A stretch of 64,000 nt of DNA from Ligula intestinalis (lineage: Eukaryota; Platyhelminthes; Cestoda; Diphyllobothriidea; Diphyllobothriidae): the NCBI GenBank assembly GCA_036362985.1, contig JAYGXS010000001.1:34644237-34708236 (forward strand). The letters are read 5' to 3'. The notes under the pieces were generated by a model, which was not told where the DNA came from, ran no database searches, and saw only the letters and a list, made by a program, of their open reading frames with translations. A program made the translations under genes and the position numbers. Shown here one piece after another: positions 12,331 to 23,360 of this stretch. Each line of letters starts with the position of its first letter. Positions within the stretch are counted from its first letter, which is position 1.

Positions 12331-13255
12331 TTAGTGATGGTCACCAGCTTGAGCGAAGAAAGCTTTTGACCCGTCAGTTGTTGGTTTTATTGTCTTCGTA
12401 CCCGGGCGCCAGTTAGCTGGACAGACCTCGCCGTGTATGTCGGTGAATTGGAAAGCCTCAACCAGTCTCAATGTTTCGTCGACAGAACGACCGACCGGGA
12501 GGTCGTTAACGGTTATCTGTCGGAGAGTTCCCTTGCCATCAATAATAAAGAGCCCTCTGAAGGAGATTCCTTTTGACTCGCAGAGCACACCATAGTTCTT
12601 CGCGATCGACATTGTCTTGTCGGCGAGGATGGGAATGGTCATGCCTTCAATGCCGCCCTCCTTGCGAGGAACTTTGGTCCAAGCCAGGTGGCTGTACTGA
12701 GAGTCACAGGAGCATGCAATCAGTTCACAGCCTATCTTCTTAAACTCCTCAGCACGATCGTTGAATGCAATAATCTCCGTGGGGCAGACGAAGGTGCTTA
12801 AGGAAAAAGAGTCCGAATCAGCAGATGAAGATGAATCAGCGCATGCGACAGGGGCGAAAGTCAATACAGGATGAGGTGAGCTAGTGACAATAACGCTTAA
12901 CTGTCATGCAGCCGCAGCTCCGGCGCCCTACTGAGGCTTCTGCGGCGGAGGACGTAGTAGGTGTTAAACAGGTGCCTGAGGCAGGCCTTAGTAAACATTA
13001 AAAAGGTTCGAGCTTGTGCTTAAAGACATTCCATGCTAACAAATTTCGTGAAGACGAGAACTCTTGGAGATAAACAATAACAATGGTAATTTATGCATGT
13101 AAAATTATCTTCGAACCGAGCACTTACAAGTCCATTGGATAAAAGAATAGGATGACGTATTTGTTCTTGTAGTCGGATAGCGAAATCTCCTTGAATTCAC
13201 CCTTTACGACGGCCGTGCCCTTGAAGTCCGGTGCGGGCATTCCCGGCTGTAACAT
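12331..13255 (-). CDS. Typical 2-Cys peroxiredoxin A (two exons, 197 aa)
   Basis: Reduces hydrogen peroxide and organic peroxides with electrons from thioredoxin. Exon 1 is 13255-13128 (ATG gives [13 protein letters not shown]). Intron 12797-13127 has a GTAAGT donor and a TTAAG acceptor. Exon 2 is 12796-12331 with a TAA stop. The Phe43 codon is split. The active-site pattern P40xxxT44xxC47 lies in FTFVCPTE, with peroxidatic Cys47, Arg123 in SFRGLF, and resolving Cys168 in [11 protein letters not shown]. Length fits the family (195-200 aa). No signal peptide is seen, so it is probably cytosolic. The GGLG motif that sensitises many animal Prx to overoxidation reads GGIE, and the C-terminal YF position is FF. 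It lies antisense within the large putative intron of the + strand gene. A TATA box is at 13334-13327. Confidence 0.93.
13128..13255 (-). CDS. Peroxiredoxin A, exon 1
   Basis: 128 nt encoding residues 1-42 plus two bases of Phe43. It ends immediately before a GTAAGT donor, at the same residue and phase as exon 1 of peroxiredoxin B. Confidence 0.9.
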
Positions 13256-13326
13256 GGTAGCGGCGGCGGGCAGACGGACCAAGTAGAGCGCACAGGGAAG
13301 GCGTGACTAGCGGCTTTGTGAACGTT

Positions 13327-13343
13327 CTTATATATACTTTATA
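13327..13343 (-). promoter_or_regulatory. TATA box of peroxiredoxin A
   Basis: The - strand reads TATATAAG at 13334-13327, with TATAAAG just upstream (13343-13337), about 72-88 nt before the ATG. The second peroxiredoxin has a TATA box at a similar distance. Confidence 0.55.
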
Positions 13344-13859
13344 GTACAGTTTGGCGATTGGATAATTGGGTTACGGATCTTGAGCTTCCTATTGGCCGCC
13401 GGGCCATTCCTAGGCTGCCTTCGCGCCATAACCTTCACGCACGCCACTGCGCTTCCAGCATAGGCGTAGCCTGTTGCGCCCGCGTTCGGCCTAGTGCCTG
13501 CTGACTTAGCACAGGCGTTAACGCCAGGCGCCGTCTGCCTGTCTTGCGGTTGGCCGACGACAATTGTTGCCTCTAGGCCATTGGTTTAGCAGACCGGCCG
13601 TTGCCACTGTAAACAGTGGAAGTACAAATTTGCCAGTTTTTCAACCTTTATTTGGCATCAGTCGAGTGATCACACAACGCCACCAAGTTACCTTCAGTCC
13701 GAGTCCATGCTGGTCGATTAATAAGTGGGCGCTTTTTGCGGGTAACAACTGTGATTGCAATTGTGAGTTATGGCTGTTTGCCCTCCTCAGCAGACCTCAG
13801 TGAACCCTGTCGTATCGGTCCCGGCATATATGGGCGTCTGCATAGTGGAACTGAATCTA

Positions 13860-15600
13860 GACCGTTAATTAGCTTGCAGTTCGCCCTCGAGTAGTTCGAC
13901 TGAAGAGCGACAGCCCTAGCAAATATTGGATAACGAAATCTAGGCTAATAACCTAAGTCCAAAGGTAGGTGTAAGGGAAATTGTAGTAGAGTATGTGACC
14001 CGGTTCCATTCTGGGCAGAGCCTCGGCTCTGAAGCAGAATCGCAAAGCTTTGATTGGCCCATGTCCCCGTTCATCCCGGTTTCATGGGCGTAAAGATTTT
14101 AGGAATAACCAGTTATTTCTATCATTGGTTCTAGTGTCTTTCTAATCAAGTTGAGTGAAACGTTGAGGGTAACTAATTGCAGTACGAAGCTTTTGCACTT
14201 TACATACGAACTCTTCTTTCGTCCTCGAGAAATTTGGTACTGCCAGACAAAAGCCTTGGTATTCCTGGTAATATAATCGGGTAACAACGGTCGGGGTGCT
14301 CCAATAGTACCATAGCCTATATTTAAGGCATTTTTGAATGAGTTGACCCTCCTATGTATGCAGATGAGAGGCAACTCTCTCAAATCGTGGGTAGTAAGGA
14401 GGGCAGCATAACATTTGCCGAGCGTCCAAAGTTTTCTGGTCTCCGAGCGTTTGGTCTCTGAAAAGCACGTTTTAACTCGCAGGCTCGAAAATAAATGTAG
14501 TGGAGATACACAGAATAACCAGAACAGTCTTTTTTACAATCCACAAGGAGTGCTATTTTATCAGACAATATTTGCGACAAAGATAAGGAACGATAGAATG
14601 GTAATTTATGACTCATTAATTTCATCTTCTATTTTCACCCATGCCTTCTACCCACAGTATTTTTTTTGGATGGAAGAGCTTTTTTTTTCCAATTAGTGTC
14701 GGAATACTGGGTTAATACACGAGAAGCCAATGTATTATTAAGAGTAACACATCTTACTTGGACTCTGATTTATAACTAGGGTTTCCAATCCAGGCACCCT
14801 GACGAGCAATACGACTTTTCATCCATCACGCCACGGAACTCCGCCAGTAACAATGACACATTAGTAGTTAATTCTGTCTTTTTCGGTGAGCTCACGTGAA
14901 AGCTCCACACTACCTGCAAAACTTATAAGAATAGGGGTATTTGCTTCTGTTAGTTACTGTTCTTTAATTTCTGGCATCTTCCGAAGGTCGAAAAAACTGC
15001 GACTTCTGCGACCAATTACCAAAACGTTGTAAACGCTGCGGTATTGCCTGGCCTACGGTTACCCCCTCCTCACTAATCACGTACGGTACTTGAGAGAGCG
15101 GTATGCGATAACTACTAAAAAATTCTTAAAACAGTACTAAATTTACAAAAGTGGCTGAACCAAAGCAACAGTTTGAATCACTCTTTCTGCATGCGAGTTG
15201 AACTTTCCAGTCCGATACATTTTTCCCTATATGCGCTAAGATTCAAGGTCCAGATATAATATTGCCTTCATCATCTCCCTCAGTGGTAGATCATCCTTCC
15301 AAGACGTTTTCGCATATTTTAGAGAGTTTTAAAGGTCTAGTGTGCTTTTTGGATGCGGTGACCTGTGTGTATGCGCAATCATCTTTCTACCTATAGATTT
15401 CCTGATTTATTAATGTCTTTCTACTTTTTCGTTGATTTTCTCGCTAAGAATGCCGGACATGTACCCTGAGACCAGCCATCTACTTCTGTCTTCTTTTAAT
15501 CAACCGAACGCGTCTGTGTAAATGCTGGTTACTGTAAATTGAGATTGCGTTCACTGGTTTAAAAGTGGTAGGCAAAGTTTGACCAAGAAGCTGATTGCAG
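13860..15600. other. No gene recognised
   Basis: AT-rich sequence with short frames that carry no motif (for example 14099-14383 and 14415-14696). No repeat family listed here is seen in it. Confidence 0.5.
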
Positions 15601-15755
15601 CATTGAGTATATGGTCCTGATCTTAACATTTTACCTGCTTCGCATGCATGCATCTTTTTGGCGAGGGTTAACCCAGTATTGCCCTGCTTCTTGAGTTTTT
15701 CTACATATTTTTTGCGGAACTAGCTCGTTCCAATCAGTGGACATGTGGTCTTCAA

Positions 15756-15806
15756 TCCTCCTCCTCCTCCTCCTCCTCCTCCTCCTCCTCCTCCTCCTCC
15801 TCCTCC

Positions 15807-15846
<40 letters not shown>

Positions 15847-15875
15847 CATCCTCCTCTTCCTCCTCTTCCTCCCCT
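15756..15875. repeat. Compound (TCC)n-(TCA)n microsatellite
   Basis: About 17 TCC units run directly into about 12 TCA units, then decay into mixed TCC/TCT. It yields spurious poly-Pro/His frames on + and poly-Arg/Met frames on -. Confidence 0.95.
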
Positions 15876-16336
15876 CCCCCTCCTCGCATTGACTCTGCCT
15901 CCCCTTCCCTCCTTCGGCTATCCGAGGGTTATCTATCGATTTTCCGTGCGTCTCTGTTTTTAATTGGCGGCTTTCTGACCTGTGAATCAGCGCTTCTCCT
16001 GGGCGAATTTGAGCAGCCAGTAAACACTTTTTCAGCACGGACGACCCGTCAACTTTCTGAATGCACACACTTGGCTTATCGCAATTCAAGTGCCCGGCTT
16101 TGCAGAGTCTTACTTTAAAAAAAACGCTATTTTGGCAAAGCCGCAAAAACAATCAGTACCACACTGACCGTCCATTGACAATAGTTGCATCGTGTCTGGA
16201 AAAACCATGTAGCTTATTTTAGAAGCAGTTGCTTCTAAGCCGTAGAAATGGTGCCGATGAGATTGGAGAAAGAAGTTAATGTCTTGTTTGATTCTATCGA
16301 ACTTAGCCGTATTCTACAGGACTAACGCAAGAAGTG

Positions 16337-16600
16337 AATTGGCCCAATTGTGAAGAATTCGTGGCCTCGGTAGAATTCGAACCCACATCAACAGGGAAGG
16401 CTTTAGTACACCAAACGATCTACCAGTTGAGCTACAAAGGCACACCGAGAGCCGGGAATTTAATCACATTTTGATCGATTTACCAGCCCAGTCTACTGCA
16501 CGTATGGAATCCACCAATGCGGATACAGTAAGCCGACTACCCAGGCAAGATTTTCTAAGCAATCATCTAGAATCCACCAGAATGGCTACCAGACACCTTA
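16337..16600 (-). repeat. tRNA-derived SINE (second family), copy 1
   Basis: On the - strand a tRNA-like head has an A box (TAGCTCAACTGGTAGATCG, near 16436-16418) and a B box (GGTTCGAATTC, near 16383-16373). The body is on the other flank and is shared almost word for word with 32600-32740, including GGCTTACTGTATCCGCATTG in reverse complement. No hammerhead core is seen in this family. Confidence 0.72.
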
Positions 16601-16616
16601 ATCATTAGGAAGGATT

Positions 16617-16720
16617 TGGGGCAATTGGTAGAGCGTTGGCTGTACTAAAGCCTTACCCTGCTGATGAGGGTTTGAATCCCACCGAGGCCACAATTTTTTT
16701 CACAATTGGGTCACTTGAAT
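16617..16720 (+). repeat. tRNA-derived SINE head, inverted relative to copy 1
   Basis: GGTAGAGCGTTGGC (A box region) and GGTTTGAATCCCACC (B box) in the + orientation, then CGAGGCCACAA as in copy 1. With copy 1 it forms a head-outward inverted pair. Confidence 0.65.
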
Positions 16721-17049
16721 TGTTCAAATCTGTTAAACACCTAATACTAACGGAATAGGCGATTAGTCAGGTCAGCGAACCGACAGACGACGACATCTAG
16801 CTCGAATCTCTCAACTTTCTTTCCCATGACGCAAGACATGGGTGCTCACTAGGGGAAGCATGTCTGTGAACGGTGCCAGCATATTTTCCTCACTATCCGG
16901 CCGGTACCGTATGGTGTTAGTATTGTGTGAAGGATGGGTATACCACCTTGCCCCTTGATCTGCATCACTGCTCATACAAGAAATAAACTTATATTCTCTC
17001 TGATGTGAAATGAGCCATCTCGTGTTGACAACTACCTTTCCCCACGTGC

Positions 17050-18170
17050 AACTTGCTATCATACCTACGGACTAGACAATCTAGGTTAGCGGGTTCCATT
17101 GTGGACTTCATTAAACCCACCGTCTCACAACCAAATCCAACGCTATCGGTGGCTGTAACTAGTTTATGTGGTTGTTTCCACCCGCATTTGAACTTAGCAA
17201 ACGAGTGACGTCCAAAATTGGGAATTCCGATCCTTCCCCTGGCCCCGGCGCCGTCCCACGATCTGGCGCTAAGTTCTCAAAAGTACACAGTCAAGCGTCT
17301 AGTGCTGTTGTTTTTCTGCTAGGCTAGGCAGGTTGGTGATTCATTGTTGGTAAGAGGGGCCTCCTTTCTTACGGCAGGTGGCTAGAGTGAACCATAGAAA
17401 ATCGATGCAGGTGCCTGCATAACACCTAGTGCAGACTTAACAGGTCAGGGCCTCACGTCCATCTGGCTGCCTTGGCCAAGAGTCCTTCGGTTGTTAACCT
17501 AGCCGACTGTACGATGTTTCTGTCGCCTCAATACTCGTTTCACTCGTCACAAATCAATCATCCACAGGCATTTGTCTGTCGCAGCCGAGTTACTCGCGGC
17601 CGTACAAGGTGCAGCGGCCTTTGACGTCGCTTGAACGTTGGTAACGAGGGTGTGTGCCGTACCACCAGCGATTTGCGTTTTTTCGCGATTGTCCTGATAA
17701 TAACGAGAGAGCTTCCAGGACTTCGCAAGGATCTAGGCCGCTTTACTCCGCAGAATCGTTTATCTGCCTCCATCCCCCGACAGGAAACGATACTAGGAAC
17801 GCTCCCCAGCTAAACAGATAGCCTTCTATTAAATCCCTGGATTGATTTGTATTCCTGCGTCCTAGCCTTAGCAGCACTAATCCAGCCCCAACCTCAATTG
17901 TACTTATACTCTTAACTCCAACAGGCAGGAGTTGCGTTTAAAAGATACACCCTACTAGCCAAGCGGATACTGAGTAAACGCACAGCCGTGCATTTTGCAC
18001 CGATATTGGCTCCTAAGTAGCACAACCAGCATTCTTCGTGTGCTTTCAGGTAAATATTCCAATTTTTAAATGACTACTTCCCTTGAACTTAATCGCTAAC
18101 TCGGAGTAAACCAGTCTGTCTATGGAGCGCTTACATGACCCCGACAAAAGTACCTGGGAAAAGGGGCCGG
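17050..18170. other. No gene recognised
   Basis: The frames at 17558-17813 overlap on opposite strands and show no family motif. I see no supported feature here. Confidence 0.45.
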
Positions 18171-18479
18171 CTGTAGTATGGGTGGTTTGGCGCCAAATTG
18201 GGATAGGGTTAGGGCACGGGAATGTTTACGCTTCCTACAATTAGGTGCAGGGTTACCGGCGTCATGGGGGGAGGGAGGAAAGACGCAATATTTGCTGACC
18301 TGCATTTTCCGAACCATGGCGACCGAATTTGCGAGGGATCACAGAATCGTAGATAGGAAAATGTTACTGCTTGAGACCCTGTCTGGTACGGATTACCCTG
18401 ATGGTCCCCTAGACAGGACATGTTAATACGAGCGCCTGTAAAAGTAATAAAGGTAGCCCTACGCATAATTCCAGGAAGA

Positions 18480-18780
18480 GTGAATATTCCCGTGTCCTAT
18501 CCCTAGCATAAACTGAAAACGTAGCCTCGATCTTAACTCTAAGCCTGCTCTAGACCCCAGTCAACACTAATCCCAATTTACTTTTACGCCAATCCTAACC
18601 GTAACCCTAAACCTAATGCTAAACATAACCCAAACCTTAACCTTGAACCTAATCCTGAACTTAACCAGAACTCTATTCTACATTATGGGCCTTTCCTTTA
18701 CCCATTTCCTGTTTAGAACGCCATATAAGTTATTTCTACCCCAGATGGTTTGTTTTGACGAAGTTTAGTTTGCTACCATG
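18480..18780. repeat. Repeat with degenerate telomere-like hexamers, copy 1
   Basis: A run of CCTAAC-like words (CCTAACC, GTAACCCTAAACC, TAACCTTGAACC) over about 150 bp is followed by a block with ATGGGC, TTTCC, CCCATTTCCTGTTT, CGCCATATAAGTTAT and CTACC. Both parts recur together at 23100-23360 and 31740-31970. Confidence 0.65.
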
Positions 18781-20065
18781 ACTTTGTCCTAATTCGTTTC
18801 TATTACTAATGTCAAATAGAGAAATATGGTTATTTTTTGGATGTTCAATATTAATTGCAATGAATGCTGGGTAACGTACAGACGTGTTTTAGCCAAAGAC
18901 AGCATTTCACGGACTTTCTCGTAAGTTAATGGTTTTTTGCCACAATTCTCCCTCATAACGGTAAATGTAAAATGGCATAAATTAAGAAGTCTTTCTAACT
19001 CTTGAACAAGCAAATATCTGTAATGTTTTAGTGAATACTATTTCCTTTAAGCTGTCCAAATAAATTACTAATGAGTCAGTTAAGAGAAAAATAGAAGATT
19101 TTTGAGTGCCTTTCCTTAATCTTCAGAAAACTATGTTCGTTAAATATGGCCACTACTCAGTGAATTCTGCTCAGGATAGGAATGGAGACTCGATTAGCTT
19201 ACACTACCGATTTCGTCCATAGTGTGTTGTTCTTCAGCCAATGAGGTCAACGTAATTAAAAGCACGCTTAACAGCATCCTCCGATGTGAATTTCAGACGT
19301 AACTTAAGAAAAACTAGTTAAAATCAGACATGTAGGTCGAGGAAGGGAGGTATCACATGCTAGCGAAATTTACAAAGTGCGACCTTCAGGAAGGCATAAA
19401 AATCACTTTTTTCTGACTGGTTCTTAACCGACTGTCAGTATTGAGACAGGCATTAATTTTTATTCTCAAAATTTTGGCTTACGGTTGAATACGCATATGA
19501 GGCTCTACGACTGGTGTGGCCTCTTCTACCTGCTGTTCAGTTTTCCTCCATTTCCGTCTTTGGAGAGGAGCAATTAGGAAATCAATCTTAGGTTCAACTG
19601 ATACGTTATGGCCGTTAATAGTAGTTTAAGTAGTGCACGTCATATACCCCTAGTCCCAGCATTCTGTACCATGGAAGCGGTGGTTGTAGGGGTTTTATGG
19701 GTGGAGAACTTAGGATATGCAGTGAAATATAGTTTAATAACTGCTATATGTATTTCTCTTTGATTGTATTCGGAAATTTTGTTGATTAATAGATGTAGAT
19801 CTTCTTAACCTGTATTATCGTTCAACATATTGCGGAAAAATCCGCTTTTCAAGATGCAGACCCCTTGAAATTCCTGAAAAAAATAGAAATGGGGTTTAGG
19901 AGATCCTCTACTTCAGCCTATCTGGGGGCCAACGTACCGTTCTGGAGTTAGATTAGCATTGCCCGCGGTGCAAAGAGCCATGCATACCTTCAATTTACAT
20001 ACGGTACAACTTACTCCCATCGGCCACGGGAAAAATTTCAATTACGCGATCTCTGGAACCATGGT

Positions 20066-20114
20066 TTTATTCTGAGCTTTCGGCTCCACGCGAGAAGCCA
20101 TCGTCGGAGTAAAT
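20066..20114 (-). ncRNA. Hammerhead-like core, left arm of the palindrome
   Basis: The - strand gives CCGACGA (one change from CTGACGA), then stem II TGGCTTCTCGCGTGGAGCC (6 pairs, bulged T), then GAAA and GCTC. AGCT is self-complementary, giving a loopless stem III that suits dimeric cleavage, with U16.1 T and H17 C. Stem I is 2 pairs, an AA bulge, then 4 pairs. The C at the U4 position probably weakens catalysis. Confidence 0.5.
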
Positions 20115-20450
20115 TAGAACAGCAAACGTCAGCCACGCATAAATGGGGTTGGTAAGGGAGGGGGGAGTGTGGTGGGTGTCAGATGCCAACTCCATAAACA
20201 GGTATATGTATAAACGGCCCTGTTATTTTGCCATCCGTGTCCGCGACCAGAAACCAGGGCCCAGTTCCTCTACAAGCATGCAGGCCACCACCTCAAGGTC
20301 ACACGCCGTTATTTCAGGGAAGTGCGTTGGAGACACGATAAGATAACGTGAGAATGGACGTAGCATGGACAGGGACCAGTCAATAATTGCCACCACCACC
20401 CCCCTCTCCCTTAACGACCCAATTTATGCGTGGCTGACGTTTGCTGTTGT

Positions 20451-20500
20451 CATTTACCCTGACGATGGCTTCTCGTGTGGAGCCAAAAGCTCTGGACAAA
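20451..20500 (+). ncRNA. Hammerhead-like core, right arm (decayed)
   Basis: CTGACGA at 20459-20465 is intact and stem II (20466-20484) matches the left arm. GAAA is changed to AAAA at 20485-20488, so it is predicted inactive. GCTC follows as in the left arm. Confidence 0.4.
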
Positions 20501-21043
20501 ACTGTAGTTCCAGAAATCGCGTCTTATTCTTTTTTACAACAAGAACCTGGGGCTCGCATATTCGTTTCTATTCGTGAAATTCAATTATATTTTTCCACTT
20601 TACACTTCCTTGCATAAATTTTCTTCACTGCCTATCCCATTTCCCCGACCCCAAAACCCGTATAACCAGCGTTTCCGTAGAACAAAATGCTGGGACTAGG
20701 GGTATATGGGGTGTACTACCTAAACTACCTTTGCCTGGTCCGGCATAGTCTCCATTATTAGATTGACTCGTCCCTCTTCGTCCCACACAATAGGTCATAC
20801 TGCAGAGTCACTAGAGATTAAGCCTGGCTTTTGTAGTCTCCTCCTCTTGGTGGTTTCTTTTGTTTCCGAAGGGTTTCTAGTTCTAATGACCTGAAAAATC
20901 TGTGTGATATGTTCGATGTGCTTGGCTTCTTTCTCCCCAAACGACTCTTTTTGTGAGTTGGACTCTGATATTTCCATCGATCCTTATTCCCCTCCAGTGT
21001 CTGAAATGATTTCTATTCACGGGTTCCTTCCTCAATTAAAGCT

Positions 21044-21082
21044 GATGACAGCTGACGAGTCGTAACGAAAGTTGTTGACATC
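21044..21082 (+). ncRNA. Hammerhead-like core with minimal stem II
   Basis: CTGACGA (21052-21058), a short GTCGTAAC hairpin (2 pairs) and GAAA (21067-21070) are intact. Stem I pairs GATGACAG with TTGACATC (7 of 8). The stem III segment is AGTT and the H17 position is G, which should block cleavage. The geometry equals that of the PLE hammerheads. Confidence 0.42.
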
Positions 21083-21354
21083 CATAGCTCTCGCTTTCAT
21101 TCACATTCGTGCCTTTGATCAATACTCGGCCAATAGCTTTGTGATCTCGGTGGCGGGCCTGGCAATTAGAGGACGGTAGACCTTAGAAGGGCTGAATGAG
21201 CATTTTCTGACTACCATGACGGAGCAAAGCTAATCACGCAGTCTACCTGCTTGAGTAAACCTGGTCTTGTCTTCCCAGTGTTGTGGTCTCGTAGTGACGA
21301 GGGGACTGGGGCATTCATGTAGGAGAGGTTATACCTGTAGCTGTCTAAGCCGTG

Positions 21355-21660
21355 ATTGTGCCTGGATCACTACAATCATCAGGTCGAATCCCAAGTTGGA
21401 GGTTAAAAAGCAAGAGTCACCAGAATGAGGGGTTTATTGTATACAGAACTCCTAGTTGCAGTCTCGTGTGCCAGTGGCCACTGGCGAAGCCAGGGCTGGT
21501 CCTGACTGCGTCCAGCCAGGCCTGAGAGTGTGGACTGTCTGTTGTGTGGTGTGATGACAGTTGCTTAATTAGGATTGTGAAGCAAGTTCACGTGTCTATG
21601 AGTGGTGCGTTGAAATTGTCCGAGGAATGTTGCCTGCAAAGGGCCCCTGCTGCGTTGGCC
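21355..21660. repeat. Dispersed repeat family F, copy 1
   Basis: Aligns with 46195-46450 in the same orientation: ACTACAATCATC then GGTC, AATCCCAAGTT, CAGTGGCCACTGGC, TCAGGGCT or CCAGGGCT, and TGAAGCAAGTTCA. No coding potential is seen. Confidence 0.55.
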
Positions 21661-22175
21661 AGAAGTGTCGCGTTAAGTGGCTCTTAGGAAGGCGCGCTTA
21701 TTAAGCTGAGGTCACCTGTCGGGTCCGCAGGCATGCCGAAGAACAGGGGGCGTTGACGCGGCTGTTACTGGTTAACCAGAAGCAGCTGCGAGGTCAACCC
21801 TCGGGGGGCGGGGCGCCAGTGAAAGAAGGAATTGGAACAGTTGTTTATGACCACACGACTATGGGGCAGCGAGCCTTGAAGAACGAAGGGGGGGGAGAAT
21901 TATGGCACTCCGCCACATACCTAACACCCAACTTTGGTCGAAAGTGCTGAAAGTGTCTAGTTGAGGCTTCATTTCTGCTCTCCCATTTGTTACTTGGATG
22001 CGATTTTGACTGACTGAGCTGGCAACTGCCTTTCAGTGTTTCCAGTGTAAATCCGTAAAGGCACTTAGCGGTGGCACACATTGGTGAAGCATGATTTCTG
22101 GGTTAGCCGAAACGGTCATTAAAATCTTAAACGCTATAGCCTGACGCTGGCGTTTACTTCTTCAAGTGTTCAATA

Positions 22176-22639
22176 CAGTAGCCGCCGGTTATTAAGCCCA
22201 CGATTAATAGGCCCAGCCGCGTATTAAGCCCACATAAGCTTGGGACGGAATTTTACATCTTAAAATCCGCCGGCTTATAAGCCCAGTCGCCGGCTACAAA
22301 GCCCAGTTTGCCAACAGGATAGAGTGAGATTCCCATCTCTCTGCTTGCGTAACTGTTTACAAAATTTTGGCCAGTCTTACGCAAAACAAGATGCCGGATG
22401 GGATTTGTTTTCATTTTTCAAGTTAAATTTCGCGACACGCTGTTCGAACAGCAACAGACAAACAGTATTCTTTTCTTGTACATGACCAAGCTCTACACAT
22501 AATACAGTACGTATGTCATGTATAGTGTCTATCCTGCGTTTGCTAATCAAGAGCTAGGACTCTCCGGTTAGTGCGCCCGCCGCTTATTAAGCCCAATTCG
22601 GTCTGGGCCCGAGGTGGACTTAATAACCGGCGACTACTG
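22176..22639. mobile_element. Tigger/pogo-like MITE, 464 bp
   Basis: The terminal inverted repeats begin CAGTAGCCGCCGGTTATTAA and, in reverse complement from the right end, CAGTAGTCGCCGGTTATTAA. They match 25 of 27 bases. TA dinucleotides flank both ends (22174-22175 and 22640-22641), as expected of a Tc1/mariner-pogo target duplication. Internal copies of TATTAAGCCCA occur near 22228, 22275 and 22588. There is no transposase, so it is non-autonomous. The class is inferred from TA and the CAGTAG ends. Confidence 0.75.
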
Positions 22640-23089
22640 TATAGTCTTGTCTATATTTTCCTTTTCCATTGTGAATTTAATCTTTGGGTGCAAGCTGTTT
22701 CAGATTCATACCACGAAATTCGGTTTGAGGATCTGTATGCATTTTTTTGAAACATTGGTTACTTTCTTTTTGGTACGCATTGCTATGCGCAAATACTCAT
22801 GCCACCTTCCCGATAGTCGATTGCACAGTGAAATAACCTGGAAGGGATGCTTTAAAACATTTATGAGCGAGCTGGTGGATGTCGGCGTGGTAATTTGGGA
22901 AACAATTTGCTTTTTGGAAATTTGAAGTTTTCGCTGTTATAGAAGCTTCATGGCTTATTCTATTTGGTAAAGATGACTTGTATGGTTGCCTAAAAAGGAT
23001 CTGGGGATAGAAAGTGCTACGTCCAAGTGGCCTTGCGCCTAGCTGCAGGAGGAGTAAATAGTAGCGTTTCTTAATCGTAGCATTATCCC

Positions 23090-23360
23090 TGAGATAAAAC
23101 GCAACTTTAACCTTACTCTTAGCCCTGGCCCTAGCCCTACCCTAAACATGAATCCAAGCCTTAACTTTAAACACAATCTAGATCCTAACTCTGACCTTGA
23201 TCCTAGCCTTATGCCTAACCCTTAACTTAACACTAACCCTCATCTTGCTTTTAAACCTAATTTCCCGGAGTTTAGGCCCAAGCCACATGCATTGTGGGCG
23301 TTTCCTGTTCCCATGTCCTATTTTGGGCGGTCATGCAAGTTATCCTTACCTTCTAATTTA
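23090..23360. repeat. Repeat with degenerate telomere-like hexamers, copy 2
   Basis: CCTAAC-like words over 23100-23245, then the same flank as the other copies (TTTAGGCCCA, ATTGTGGGCGTTTCCTGTTC, CCCATGTCCTATTTTGGGCG, GTCATGCAAGTTATCC). Confidence 0.65.

Larger units (their letters stand above)
19621..20728. repeat. 1.1-kb imperfect palindrome, PLE-like
   Basis: The outer arms pair 19621-19712 with 20640-20728, and contain a perfect 23-bp inverted match (19641-19663 with 20686-20708). The inner arms pair 20041-20172 with 20393-20522 at about 85%. About 220 bp separates the inner arms. The left arm has extra sequence between 19750 and 20000. Each inner arm carries a hammerhead-like core. One of these cores matches the sequence just downstream of the PLE endonuclease stop at 51.5 kb, so a Penelope-like origin is likely. 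No RT frame is present. Confidence 0.7.

Noticed and set aside
15631..16152. Open frames with poly-Arg/Met (-) and poly-Pro/His (+)
   Set aside because: They are translations of the TCC/TCA microsatellite.
16659..16690. CTGATGA inside the tRNA-like SINE head
   Set aside because: It is followed by the B box and no GAAA, and no stems form.
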